A stretch of 8,160 nt of DNA from an uncultured Flammeovirgaceae bacterium. Lineage in GTDB: Bacteria > Bacteroidota > Bacteroidia > Cytophagales > Cyclobacteriaceae. Each line of letters begins with the position of its first letter. The stretch's first letter is position 1. The stretch lies in NCBI GenBank assembly GCA_946480685.1, contig CAMLLI010000150.1, positions 1 through 8,160 on the forward strand. The letters run 5' to 3'. The notes below the pieces were generated by a model. It was not told where the DNA came from, made no database searches, and saw nothing but the letters and a program-made list of their open reading frames with translations. Below, piece by piece: positions 1 to 6,730 of the stretch. Position numbers and translations under genes: made by a program.

Positions 1-541
1 CCTTGTTCAACAGGAGTCTCGCAAATTCAAGGTAATAGAAACAAGCCACAACGGAACGTATATGCGCATGCGTCATGGAAGAGACGAGTTTTGTTAACTG
101 AAATCGTTCATCCATTGATTTGTCTTTCATATAAAAAACCAATGGAAGAATTCTCATGAGTGATCCGTTTCCATTTTCGTCTTCATGGGAACCTCCGGCC
201 AATGCAGGTGCTGTACCGGCCGCTATTCTGTTTATGGCTGCTCGTGTAGTAATGCCAACATCGAATACAACGCCATGTGCTGTCCAGTAATTATGGCGCA
301 GCCACTTTACAAAATTTTCACCGACAACCTTGAGATCAAATTCTTTTGTTAAAGCTTCGGCAAGACAAAACGTGAGCGAACTATCATCCGACCATATACC
401 TGCCGGAACATTATAGGTTCCATAACCACGCATCTCCGTGACCGGATTTTTCAGTATAGATGACCTGTCCCGAAATTCCACCGGAACACCAAGGGCATCG
501 CCAATCGCCACCCCGAGCAATGCATCTTTTATCGCATTCAA
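1..541 (-). CDS. ADP-ribosylglycohydrolase family protein (DraG-like), 3' end cut by the window edge
   Basis: Probable hydrolase of the DraG/ARH family, which removes ADP-ribose from modified proteins or small molecules using two bound metal ions in the cytoplasm; the substrate here cannot be told. About 180 residues are present of a family length near 260-300, and the frame is open to base 1. Visible family motifs are LLGVAIGDALGVPVEF (residues 8-23), the metal-binding W-S-D-D-S-S-L-T (50-57, with Ser51-Asp52-Asp53), the NGNGSLMRILP stretch near residue 140, and THAH further on. These are strong matches, so the family call is firm. No ATG lies near the expected N-terminus. The best start is TTG at 541-539, giving MNAIKDALLG, which matches the usual beginning of the family. 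An in-frame TAG at 595-593 limits any extension, and another TTG at 574-572 is the only nearby alternative. The gene lies 113 bases downstream of the lipoprotein gene on the same strand. The missing C-terminal third holds the second metal-binding aspartate cluster, so activity cannot be judged. Confidence 0.88.
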   Translation of the reverse strand, partial: MNAIKDALLGVAIGDALGVPVEFRDRSSILKNPVTEMRGYGTYNVPAGIWSDDSSLTFCLAEALTKEFDLKVVGENFVKWLRHNYWTAHGVVFDVGITTRAAINRIAAGTAPALAGGSHEDENGNGSLMRILPLVFYMKDKSMDERFQLTKLVSSMTHAHIRSVVACFYYLEFARLLLNK

Positions 542-595
542 AATACTATATATTAAGCTGGTCTCTGCTGCCAAAATGTATCTATACGAATCCTA

Positions 596-608
596 AAGCC
601 GCAGGCTT
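596..608. repeat. Small inverted repeat (5-bp arms, 3-base loop)
   Basis: AAGCC-GCA-GGCTT forms a short hairpin in the spacer between the lipoprotein gene and the ADP-ribosylglycohydrolase gene, 11 bases from the heptamer array. Neither strand follows it with a clear U-run in the direction that would terminate the lipoprotein transcript, so I do not call it a terminator. It may simply be chance. Confidence 0.3.
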
Positions 609-618
609 CTTCTTCCCT

Positions 619-646
619 CTCGCGGCTCACAGCTCAAACCTCGCAG
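619..646. repeat. Tandem heptamer array, four units
   Basis: Four consecutive 7-base units read on the plus strand: CTCGCGG, CTCACAG, CTCAAAC, CTCGCAG. The approximate consensus is CTC(G/A)C(A/G)G, and all four units begin with CTC. The array lies wholly between two minus-strand genes and outside both coding regions. The period of exactly seven and the confinement to intergenic DNA suggest a small intergenic repeat rather than coding remnants. From memory, similar CTCGNAG-type heptamer arrays are common between genes in some Bacteroidota; I cannot confirm that here. Confidence 0.55.
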
Positions 647-654
647 CTGAATTT

Positions 655-1050
655 CTACTGTTCTGCCTCCCGGCTCTTCTCCTCTTTTCTATAATCCATA
701 AAGGCGCCCGGCTTTTTGTTAATCTTGTCGCCAAGCGTGCAGATCTTGATTTCATTTCGGTTCACCACAAAAGCAGTATCCATACCGTTGAGAGTATACT
801 TTACCTGAATAAGACTGTCGGATGTACAATAGCCTTCTTTCAGGATAATCGGTTTGCCGGGATCAGTCGATCCTTCCAGGGTAAAAGTCTCATTGAACTT
901 GCCATCATCCAGGTTGAGAACGATGGTAGACTTGGCAGCAAGAAATACTACCTGGAATGTTACCGGATTATTACAACGGTTGCAACCTGCCAGAAAAAGA
1001 CCGAGTAACACAAATACAAAACAGCTGCGGGAGAATTTATTATAATTCAT
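655..1050 (-). CDS. Small predicted lipoprotein of unknown function
   Basis: A 131-residue protein I do not recognise. The N-terminus has basic residues (Lys5, Arg8), a hydrophobic core (residues 10-20) and a lipobox L-A-G-C with Cys23 as the lipidation site, so it should be exported and anchored in the envelope. The mature part is about 108 residues, looks beta-rich in its middle, and ends in a charged tail (about 121-130). Besides Cys23 it has Cys26, Cys75 and Cys104; the last two could form a disulfide in the periplasm (inference). The frame is open 40 codons upstream to 1170, but that extension overlaps the end of the acyltransferase gene and would bury the signal peptide, so the ATG at 1050 is chosen. 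It lies 103 bases downstream of the acyltransferase gene on the same strand. I see no terminator between them, so cotranscription is possible, but no functional link can be shown. Confidence 0.75.
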   Translation of the reverse strand: MNYNKFSRSCFVFVLLGLFLAGCNRCNNPVTFQVVFLAAKSTIVLNLDDGKFNETFTLEGSTDPGKPIILKEGYCTSDSLIQVKYTLNGMDTAFVVNRNEIKICTLGDKINKKPGAFMDYRKEEKSREAEQ

Positions 1051-1153
1051 GGTTAAAAAGCATTCACACGATGTGGTATGCAAGATGCGAAGGTATAAAA
1101 TTTTCAGACAAGAATCGGGAGGATGTCTGCTGTTGTGCTGATGATAAATATAG

Positions 1154-2125
1154 TCAGGGTATATACCCAAGCAACACCGATCGCAGTGGTTTCAAAACAC
1201 CTTCCATAAACGCAGGATGAAACAGCAGGTGAATAGGAAACACAAGCCAGCCCAGCACCCATACGTGAGACAAAACTTTATTCGCCAGTATTTTCTGCAC
1301 CCGTGCGCTCTTATCTTCTGCATACATCAATATGCCGTGCAAGGCAAAGTATAGCATTGGCAATCCATAACCGGCTTTTACGGGCAGAGATATAGCGATC
1401 TCATGGAGTATCCCCGAAAGTAAAAATGATAGTATCATTGCTGCCGTCTTTCCAATTTTAAATTTCAGCGGACGATAGGCGATTAACGTTGTCATTTCGG
1501 AGAAGGCCATGTTCCATCGCTTGCCCCAAAATTCATTCAGCGAGCGTGATCTATAGGGCGCCCGGAATAACTCTTTGACGTTTACTCCCCACCAACGCCA
1601 ATATGCCGTTGACAAATTGAGTATACCAAAATGCAGAATGAAACTGATGCCCACGAGTAATACTAAATCTGCTAGTAACATCAACCCTGCGTTTGTCTCT
1701 TCGATAACTGCTGAAAGGTAAACCAGCAATAGTCCTGCAATGATGCGCGAAATTCCGCGCACTGCCAGTGTAGCATAGGGCAGCCGTTGTGACGGTGCCG
1801 GGAACACTTCGAACAGGGCCGGCCGCATACCGAACCATCCCACGGCAAAGGCAAACCATTGTAACGGGTTCAGCCGCATCTTTCCGGAATAACTCTCTAC
1901 AGCAACAATATTTTTCATAGACAAAAGCTGTAGCGACACGATGGCGACCATGCGTACAAGAGGCGATGCATGAGCCGTGACGCGTGAGGCAAAGATTACC
2001 GTAGCAATGCATATACTCCAGGCAACCCAGCGTGCCACGGATTTATTGGCCGCAGACGGTAATATATACCCGATCAGTAAAAGAAAGATTCCAAAGGAAA
2101 GAAGGTATAAAAGAGTCAGATCCAC
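1154..2125 (-). CDS. MBOAT-family acyltransferase, wax-synthase-like
   Basis: Integral membrane O-acyltransferase of the wax-synthase-like MBOAT branch, which moves an acyl chain to a hydroxyl group of a lipid, alcohol or sugar at the membrane; the acceptor here is unknown. The 323-residue protein is hydrophobic throughout, with about eight membrane segments (for example 5-23, 31-46, 55-72, 128-142, 148-170, 228-246, 254-268, 284-300). The two family signatures are present in order: S-L-N-E-F-W-G-K-R-W-N (195-205), and S-G-I-L-H-E (237-242), in which His241 is the expected catalytic histidine. The length fits the short bacterial members. The start is GTG at 2125-2123, overlapping the last 10 bases of the upstream four-helix membrane protein gene. 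That overlap implies translational coupling and a joint role. The lipoprotein gene follows after 103 bases. The family call is secure; wax ester synthesis as such is not implied. Confidence 0.85.
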   Translation of the reverse strand: MDLTLLYLLSFGIFLLLIGYILPSAANKSVARWVAWSICIATVIFASRVTAHASPLVRMVAIVSLQLLSMKNIVAVESYSGKMRLNPLQWFAFAVGWFGMRPALFEVFPAPSQRLPYATLAVRGISRIIAGLLLVYLSAVIEETNAGLMLLADLVLLVGISFILHFGILNLSTAYWRWWGVNVKELFRAPYRSRSLNEFWGKRWNMAFSEMTTLIAYRPLKFKIGKTAAMILSFLLSGILHEIAISLPVKAGYGLPMLYFALHGILMYAEDKSARVQKILANKVLSHVWVLGWLVFPIHLLFHPAFMEGVLKPLRSVLLGYIP

Positions 2126-2544
2126 GCGTTGTTGTATAGAAATGCCAGAAGATATACTGCCGTGAAAAAAGCAAACAGAAGAACCAATGCTGTTTCGCCC
2201 ACGGTATAGATTACGCCTTGGGGTGCATGGGTTCGGTCGAAGTAAAAGAACTGGATGCCGATGCGTGTAAGCCAGTACAAGCTTATAAAGAATGTTATGC
2301 TTCGCGCGAGGAATGAACCGTTGAGCAGTTCATCCGTACCTGCCAGCGAAACTACACCAAAGCAAAAATTAATAACGAGTATATAAGCCGCGTATGTCCA
2401 GAACATCTGCCGGAGGAGCGGCTGCAGGGTATTAAGATGTTGTCTCCACTGCAATGCTTTTGGAATGAGCACACTGCCCGCGCATAAAACTATATGTCCT
2501 ATACCCGCCAGTAGAATTAGTAATTTCAGAAAATCAACATTCAT
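2116..2544 (-). CDS. Small four-helix membrane protein coupled to the acyltransferase
   Basis: A 142-residue integral membrane protein I do not recognise as a named family. Four hydrophobic segments are visible at about residues 5-27, 48-68, 78-100 and 112-136, with short polar links. The loop between helices 1 and 2 (about 30-47) is the most distinctive part: it carries W-R-Q-H-L-N and then a P-L-L-R-Q-M-F-W run entering helix 2. There is no recognisable signal peptide cleavage site and no catalytic motif. The stop codon at 2118-2116 lies inside the start of the MBOAT acyltransferase gene (10-base overlap), so the two are almost certainly coexpressed. The simplest reading is an accessory or partner subunit for the acyltransferase; this is inference from position only. 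A strong terminator upstream (2631-2666) isolates it from the DinB-domain gene, so its promoter should lie between 2545 and 2630. The closest -7 match there (TATATTTA) has no well-placed -33 partner. Confidence 0.75.
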   Translation of the reverse strand: MNVDFLKLLILLAGIGHIVLCAGSVLIPKALQWRQHLNTLQPLLRQMFWTYAAYILVINFCFGVVSLAGTDELLNGSFLARSITFFISLYWLTRIGIQFFYFDRTHAPQGVIYTVGETALVLLFAFFTAVYLLAFLYNNAWI

Positions 2545-2630
2545 TGCCGGCCGTAAATATATTCAGGAAATCAAATCGCGCTATGAAACGTTGCGCCTTT
2601 CTTTCTGTTCCATGGTGGAATGGATTATAT

Positions 2631-2666
2631 ATAAATAAAATTGTCGCCCGTTCACGAGGCGACAAT
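2631..2666 (-). terminator. Intrinsic terminator after the DinB-domain gene
   Basis: A perfect 9-bp stem (ATTGTCGCC / GGCGACAAT at 2640-2648 and 2658-2666) with a 9-base loop. On the minus strand it is followed by TTTTATTTAT, the expected U-rich tail. It begins 25 bases past the stop codon of the secreted DinB protein gene and separates that gene from the four-helix membrane protein/acyltransferase pair downstream. Confidence 0.8.
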
Positions 2667-2690
2667 CCTATTTACAGTGCTCGTTAACCC

Positions 2691-3824
2691 TTAATGGCTT
2701 CGTTCCACTTTAATTTCCTGCTTCTCTTCCCGTTTCGGTAGTCGTTTCTTCATTAACAGGATCTGCCCTAAATGACTGGACTGATGCTCCATCACATGAA
2801 ACCAGCAAAAATGATTATTAATATCAGAGCCTGGTCGTACCTGGGCCAGCCATTCATCGTTACGTTTGCGCAGTTCTTCAATAGTCTTCTTACGAACATC
2901 TTTATATATAGCGAGATAGTACTCTATATCATGACCTTTAAATTTTTGTCGGGCTTCTTCACCGAGGTTTAGGGCTACTTCCCACTTTTGTTTTTCTTCT
3001 TCATTAAACTCACGGTTCTCAAAAGTATATACCTGGTAATATGCTTCGGCTGCGGCCAGGTGCATGATGAGGGCACCGATGGTGTTGGCTTTGTCGTCCA
3101 TCATGTGATCGGTCTCTTGCATGTTCAGTAATCTTACGCTGTTCTCCACGCGCGTGCTCAGGTTGTTGAGCATGGTTACGAGTGTCCCGATCTGCGGAGA
3201 GAAACCTTCTACGGGGCCGATGAGATAAGTTGTGTCGCGTTTAATTCCTTTGCCTTCAATTACCAATGCGTTCTTGCCGTTGGTAGCATCAGTCACAGAG
3301 CTGAATGTAAACTCTTTAATACGCACAGGCGTCAACGGGTTTGTGCCCTCGTTCCATTCCGGTATAACATTTTTTACTACGGGCATTTCGAAGCTCGCAT
3401 TTTTTATGGGCGCTTTCTGAAGCTTACCGGCATCATTCTGCACATAGAATTCGAAGTTGTCGAAGTAGAACTTTCCGTTGTTCATACACAAGCCACCGAA
3501 ATTGATCTTGTCGGCATTGGCGTCCATTTCACCTTCAATGGTATAAGTCTGCCATGTGTTCGAGCGGATTGGTTTGTCTCCCATATTCTCGAAGAAACCC
3601 GCCTCGCCATTTTTATTGTCAACGCGAACCCATATACCGGCCCACGCGGTTGAGTCTGCAATGACAGCTTTGGCGGAAGCTGTTACTTTAAATTTTACTT
3701 TCTTCTTCAGAAAAGATGCGTCAACGGTTTGTACAAAGGCAGTCCAGTTGCGTGATACTTCTTTCGTCTGCGCATACACATTCATGCTGGCAACAACAGC
3801 AATCGCTACTAAGATTTTTTTCAT
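2691..3824 (-). CDS. Secreted protein: jelly-roll-like N-terminal region fused to a C-terminal DinB domain
   Basis: A 377-residue exported protein with two parts. Residues 1-18 form a signal peptide (MKKILVAIAVVASMNVYA, then Gln19). Residues about 20-195 look like a beta-sandwich of the kind found at the N-terminus of some Bacteroidota regulators and hydrolases: W-A-G-I-W-V-R-V-D (61-69), F-F-E-N-M-G-D-K-P-I (77-86), W-Q-T-Y-T-I-E-G (91-98), F-Y-F-D-N-F-E-F (119-126) and N-A-S-F-E-M-P (142-148). Residues about 205-360 are a DinB-type four-helix bundle with the expected metal triad: His255 in the IMHLAAAE stretch, and His347 and His351 in the EHQSSHLGQI stretch. DinB proteins bind a divalent metal, and many act as thiol-dependent transferases in the cytoplasm. 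An exported one is odd, and its substrate is unknown. The C-terminal tail (360-377) is strongly charged. The gene is monocistronic, with a terminator downstream. The start is an ATG at 3824 directly before a clear signal peptide. Domain calls rest on motif reading; the DinB part is the surer of the two. Confidence 0.85.
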   Translation of the reverse strand: MKKILVAIAVVASMNVYAQTKEVSRNWTAFVQTVDASFLKKKVKFKVTASAKAVIADSTAWAGIWVRVDNKNGEAGFFENMGDKPIRSNTWQTYTIEGEMDANADKINFGGLCMNNGKFYFDNFEFYVQNDAGKLQKAPIKNASFEMPVVKNVIPEWNEGTNPLTPVRIKEFTFSSVTDATNGKNALVIEGKGIKRDTTYLIGPVEGFSPQIGTLVTMLNNLSTRVENSVRLLNMQETDHMMDDKANTIGALIMHLAAAEAYYQVYTFENREFNEEEKQKWEVALNLGEEARQKFKGHDIEYYLAIYKDVRKKTIEELRKRNDEWLAQVRPGSDINNHFCWFHVMEHQSSHLGQILLMKKRLPKREEKQEIKVERSH

Positions 3825-3848
3825 GGGTTTGGTGGGATGATTTATTCG

Positions 3849-3878
3849 TGAAAATATTTACAAATCAAGGCTCAACAA
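3849..3878 (-). promoter_or_regulatory. Possible promoter of the secreted DinB gene
   Basis: On the minus strand, TTG (3878-3876), a 19-base spacer and TATTTTCA (3856-3849) resemble the Bacteroidota primary promoter (TTTG/TTG, about 17-23 bases, TAnnTTTG). The -7 box matches six of eight positions, and its inner edge lies 24 bases before the ATG at 3824. It is the best candidate in the spacer but is imperfect, in AT-rich DNA where such matches arise by chance. Confidence 0.3.
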
Positions 3879-3900
3879 CAATAAAAATTCAGATCAACCG

Positions 3901-3913
3901 AACGCAGTGCGTT
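3901..3913. repeat. Short perfect dyad, possible operator
   Basis: AACGCA-G-TGCGTT is a perfect inverted repeat with 6-bp arms around one base. It sits about 77 bases upstream of the DinB-domain gene start, outside any gene. It could be a repressor or activator site for that gene, but a single dyad of this size can arise by chance. Confidence 0.3.
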
Positions 3914-4168
3914 ACGTGTTTATATATGTATATAATTACGCTGAAAAATTACCGATTACCCACGACTTATCCAATTTGAAAGTCGTAACGATTTGTGTGT
4001 CGGGTTTTGTCGGTGGAGGTTTGAAAGGATGTTCTGATGCGTACAAAGTTGTTCGTTTATGGGATGCACGTTTCTATATACCGGATCAGTATATGCCTTT
4101 GAACGTGGCTACGCTATTTTCATAATTGGCATTAATTTAGGGTGCGTTCACGTTTTCAACCCAAACTT

Positions 4169-6586
4169 ATGTTACGAAATTACATCAGTGTTGCATACCG
4201 AAGTCTATTCAAGAACAGAGTATTCTCGTTTCTTAATATCCTCGGACTCGCCATTGGTATGGCTGCGTTTCTTTTTATTATTCACTACGTTCGTTTCGAG
4301 CGCAGCTACGAAAGCTTCCATGAAAACGCAGACAATATCTACCGTGTTACACTCGATCTCTACAACGGCAATGAATTTATTGTAACAGATTGCGAGACGT
4401 ACGCACCGCTTGGTCCTATGTTGAAGGCAAAACATCCTGAGGTAGTGGACTATGTAAGAATGTATCACAACGATGGCTTGCAAGATATTAATGTTGACAA
4501 CCGCAGATTTCTGGAAGAAGGACTATACTTTGCCGATGCTTCGGTGTTCACAGTTTTTACCTTGCAGACGTTACAGGGAAATCCGAAGACAGCACTGATC
4601 GAACCTTTTAAAATTGCACTGTCCGAAACAACTGCTAAAAAATATTTCGGAAAGACCGATGTAGTAGGGGAGTCTGTAAAGTTATTGAACCAGGTATTCC
4701 AGGTCTCAGCAGTGTTTGCTGATCTGCCTCCCAACACACATCTCAAGTATAACGCGCTGCTCTCGCATGCTACGCTGGCTAAAATATATAATGGTTATGA
4801 TGAAGTTGCCGGCTGGGCCGGGAATAACGAATATACTTATCTGCAAATGGAACCTGGCACTGACCTCGCTGAATTTAATAAAGTGCTCACCGATCTTTCC
4901 GTGTCTATGAAAGATAAAATTGGCAATGAACGCTTCGTTGCCGAACGCATTAAAGATATACATCTTCAGTCCAATAAATCATTTGAACCCGAAGCCAACG
5001 GTAGCGAGAAAATTGTATATGTGCTGTTTATCATCGCTATATTTATCATTGTTATAGCCTGGGTGAATTATGTGAATCTTTCTACTGCCCGCGCTATAGA
5101 ACGTGCACGTGAGGTCGGTATTCGCAAAGTGATGGGATCTGTACGGATGCAGCTCGTTCTGCAGTTTCTCGCAGAATCTTTCATCACCAATATACTCGCT
5201 GCGACTATTACATTTACTATATTTCACACCGGACTTCCGTTCTTCCGCCAGTTAACAGGGCAGTTGTTGCCGCTTGATTTTGTGCATGACGTTACGTTCT
5301 GGTATATATTTACCGGTCTCGTAGTAACCGGATCTTTACTCTCGGGTCTATACCCTGCCTTTGTGTTGTCTTCCTTTCAGCCTTCCGTGGTTCTTAAAGG
5401 TAAACTGAGAACATCAACGCATGGTCAGCACCTGCGAAAAGCATTGGTTGTTTTTCAGTTTGCTGCCACGGTTATACTCATGGCCGGCATGTGCGCGGTA
5501 TACCTCCAGATAAATTATATGCGTCATTACGACTTGGGATTAAGCCTGGATCAGACACTGATAGTTCGTGCCAACCAGGATGAGTCGATCGATTCAATTG
5601 CCCGCATAAAACAACAGGTTTTTAAAAATGAACTGCTGCAAAGTTCGCATGTTCGCAAAGTGGGTTTATCAGGAACAGTACCGGGCCTGAGCGCACATGA
5701 AATGAGTACATCGTCTAATGTAACACGTGTAGGACAAGACAAAGCAGAAGGAAGCTATAATTACTACCACAGCTGGATCGATGCCGACTTTATACCAACG
5801 CTCGGTATGGAACTTGTAGCCGGCAGGAATTTTGTTACCGGCTCTCCCAACCACGATCAGATTATTATCAACGAAGAAGCCGTTACCCGATTGGGCTTTG
5901 CAAGTGCTGAAGAAGCCGTTGGCTCCAAGATAACCTATAAGACACACTGGCGTGGGGAGCCGGCAACAATCATTGGTGTATTGAAAAAATATTATCAGCA
6001 ATCACCGAAGGAACAACAAGTGCCTATACTGCTACGATATTCAGAGGGAGGCGATTATTTATCGGTGAAACTCTCTGCGGATGACATGCCTGCCGCTGTG
6101 GCACAAGTAAAAGAGGCCTGGAATAAAGTATATCCGAACACCGTCTTTCATTATTTCTTCCTGGATGAAATGTATAATCAGCAATACCAGGCTGACGTCC
6201 GCTTTGGTCAGGTGATTGCAACCTTCTCTACGTTAGCAATTATTATTGCTTGTCTTGGTTTGTTCGGACTCTCCGCATTTACCATTGTACAACGTACCAA
6301 AGAGATTGGCATTCGTAAAGTGTTGGGTGCATCGGTTCTTCAGATTGTGCATCTTCTGTCCAAAGATTTTGTGAAGGTAGTATTGATTGCTGCTATAGTA
6401 GCATTGCCGGTGGCCTATATAGGTATTGAACAGTGGCTTTCCGGTTATGCCGTTCGCATCAGTCTGAGTGTATGGTTATTTATACTGCCGGTGGTAATTA
6501 TACTCACTATCGCGTTATGTACCGTAAGTTTCCAGACAATAAGAACAGCGCTGTCAAATCCTACCAATGCACTGAAGCAGGAGTAG
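4169..6586 (+). CDS. ABC transporter permease, duplicated MacB/FtsX type
   Basis: An 805-residue inner-membrane permease of the MacB/LolC-type (type VII) ABC transporter group, in the long Bacteroidota form with two permease halves. The first half has TM1 (about 21-39), a periplasmic MacB-like core (about 45-275) and three helices (about 283-303, 330-352, 376-398). The second has TM5 (about 425-446), a second periplasmic domain (about 450-675) and three helices (about 681-704, 733-755, 768-790). The FtsX coupling signature appears twice: R-E-V-G-I-R-K-V-M-G (314-323) and K-E-I-G-I-R-K-V-L-G (711-720). Such proteins act with a separate cytoplasmic ATPase in mechanotransmission or export of peptides, lipids or drugs. 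No ATPase gene is in this window, so the partner is elsewhere. The start is the ATG at 4169, giving MLRNYISVAYRSLFKNR, the usual beginning of the family; an in-frame GTG at 4142 would add nine atypical residues. The plug-like gene follows after 144 bases with no clear terminator between. Confidence 0.93.
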   Translation: MLRNYISVAYRSLFKNRVFSFLNILGLAIGMAAFLFIIHYVRFERSYESFHENADNIYRVTLDLYNGNEFIVTDCETYAPLGPMLKAKHPEVVDYVRMYHNDGLQDINVDNRRFLEEGLYFADASVFTVFTLQTLQGNPKTALIEPFKIALSETTAKKYFGKTDVVGESVKLLNQVFQVSAVFADLPPNTHLKYNALLSHATLAKIYNGYDEVAGWAGNNEYTYLQMEPGTDLAEFNKVLTDLSVSMKDKIGNERFVAERIKDIHLQSNKSFEPEANGSEKIVYVLFIIAIFIIVIAWVNYVNLSTARAIERAREVGIRKVMGSVRMQLVLQFLAESFITNILAATITFTIFHTGLPFFRQLTGQLLPLDFVHDVTFWYIFTGLVVTGSLLSGLYPAFVLSSFQPSVVLKGKLRTSTHGQHLRKALVVFQFAATVILMAGMCAVYLQINYMRHYDLGLSLDQTLIVRANQDESIDSIARIKQQVFKNELLQSSHVRKVGLSGTVPGLSAHEMSTSSNVTRVGQDKAEGSYNYYHSWIDADFIPTLGMELVAGRNFVTGSPNHDQIIINEEAVTRLGFASAEEAVGSKITYKTHWRGEPATIIGVLKKYYQQSPKEQQVPILLRYSEGGDYLSVKLSADDMPAAVAQVKEAWNKVYPNTVFHYFFLDEMYNQQYQADVRFGQVIATFSTLAIIIACLGLFGLSAFTIVQRTKEIGIRKVLGASVLQIVHLLSKDFVKVVLIAAIVALPVAYIGIEQWLSGYAVRISLSVWLFILPVVIILTIALCTVSFQTIRTALSNPTNALKQE

Positions 6587-6647
6587 CTATAGGATGCTTG
6601 CAATAGTGATATGTTTACTGTAGATTGAAGGAATAAGCACAACCGTT

Positions 6648-6698
6648 ATGGATTTATCAACGATCGAATACATTATTATCCTCTGTCTCATTCCGTAA
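6648..6698 (+). other. Possible 16-codon leader frame before the plug-like gene
   Basis: The frame runs from an ATG at 6648 to a TAA at 6696-6698 and would encode MDLSTIEYIIILCLIP. Its stop overlaps an ATG at 6698 (TAATG) that is in frame with the plug-like protein gene. A GAAGGA sequence lies about 13 bases upstream of the ATG at 6648. This could be a translational coupling leader or a chance frame; nothing about the peptide itself argues for function. Confidence 0.15.
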
Positions 6699-6730
6699 TG
6701 TCAAGATACAGGAGTCAAAACATTGAAACT

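Larger units (their letters stand above)
3825..4168. other. Divergent intergenic region (344 bases)
   Basis: This is the spacer between the minus-strand DinB-domain gene and the plus-strand ABC permease gene, so it must carry promoters for both. Short frames across it give no recognisable protein, so I call it non-coding. It contains the possible DinB promoter at 3849-3878 and a 13-base dyad at 3901-3913. AT-rich near-matches to a plus-strand -7 element occur close to the permease (for example TAATTTAG at 4133-4140), but none has a -33 TTTG at proper distance. No riboswitch, small RNA or terminator fold was evident by eye. Confidence 0.5.

Noticed and set aside
460..1008. Plus-strand open frame of 182 codons across the lipoprotein and ADP-ribosylglycohydrolase genes
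   Set aside because: It lies opposite two better supported minus-strand genes, has no recognisable domain and no start context, and reads through the heptamer array.
1088..1111. Possible minus-strand promoter before the lipoprotein gene (TTG and TACCTTCG)
   Set aside because: The -7 box is a fair match, but the spacer is only 13 bases and no other -33 element is suitably placed.
1051..1170. N-terminal extension of the lipoprotein to 1170
   Set aside because: It would overlap the acyltransferase gene and place 40 polar residues before a clear lipoprotein signal peptide.
1551..2012. Minus-strand frame of 153 codons within the acyltransferase gene
   Set aside because: It is a different frame of the same strand inside a well-supported MBOAT gene; its composition (rich in Arg, Cys and His) is typical of a shadow frame.
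4098..4140. Possible promoter for the ABC permease (TTTG at 4098-4101 with TAATTTAG at 4133-4140)
   Set aside because: The spacer is 31 bases, well outside the usual range, and no better-spaced pair was found.
3907..4385. Short plus-strand frames across the divergent spacer
   Set aside because: They show no domain or signal peptide, and the longest runs into the permease gene in the wrong frame.
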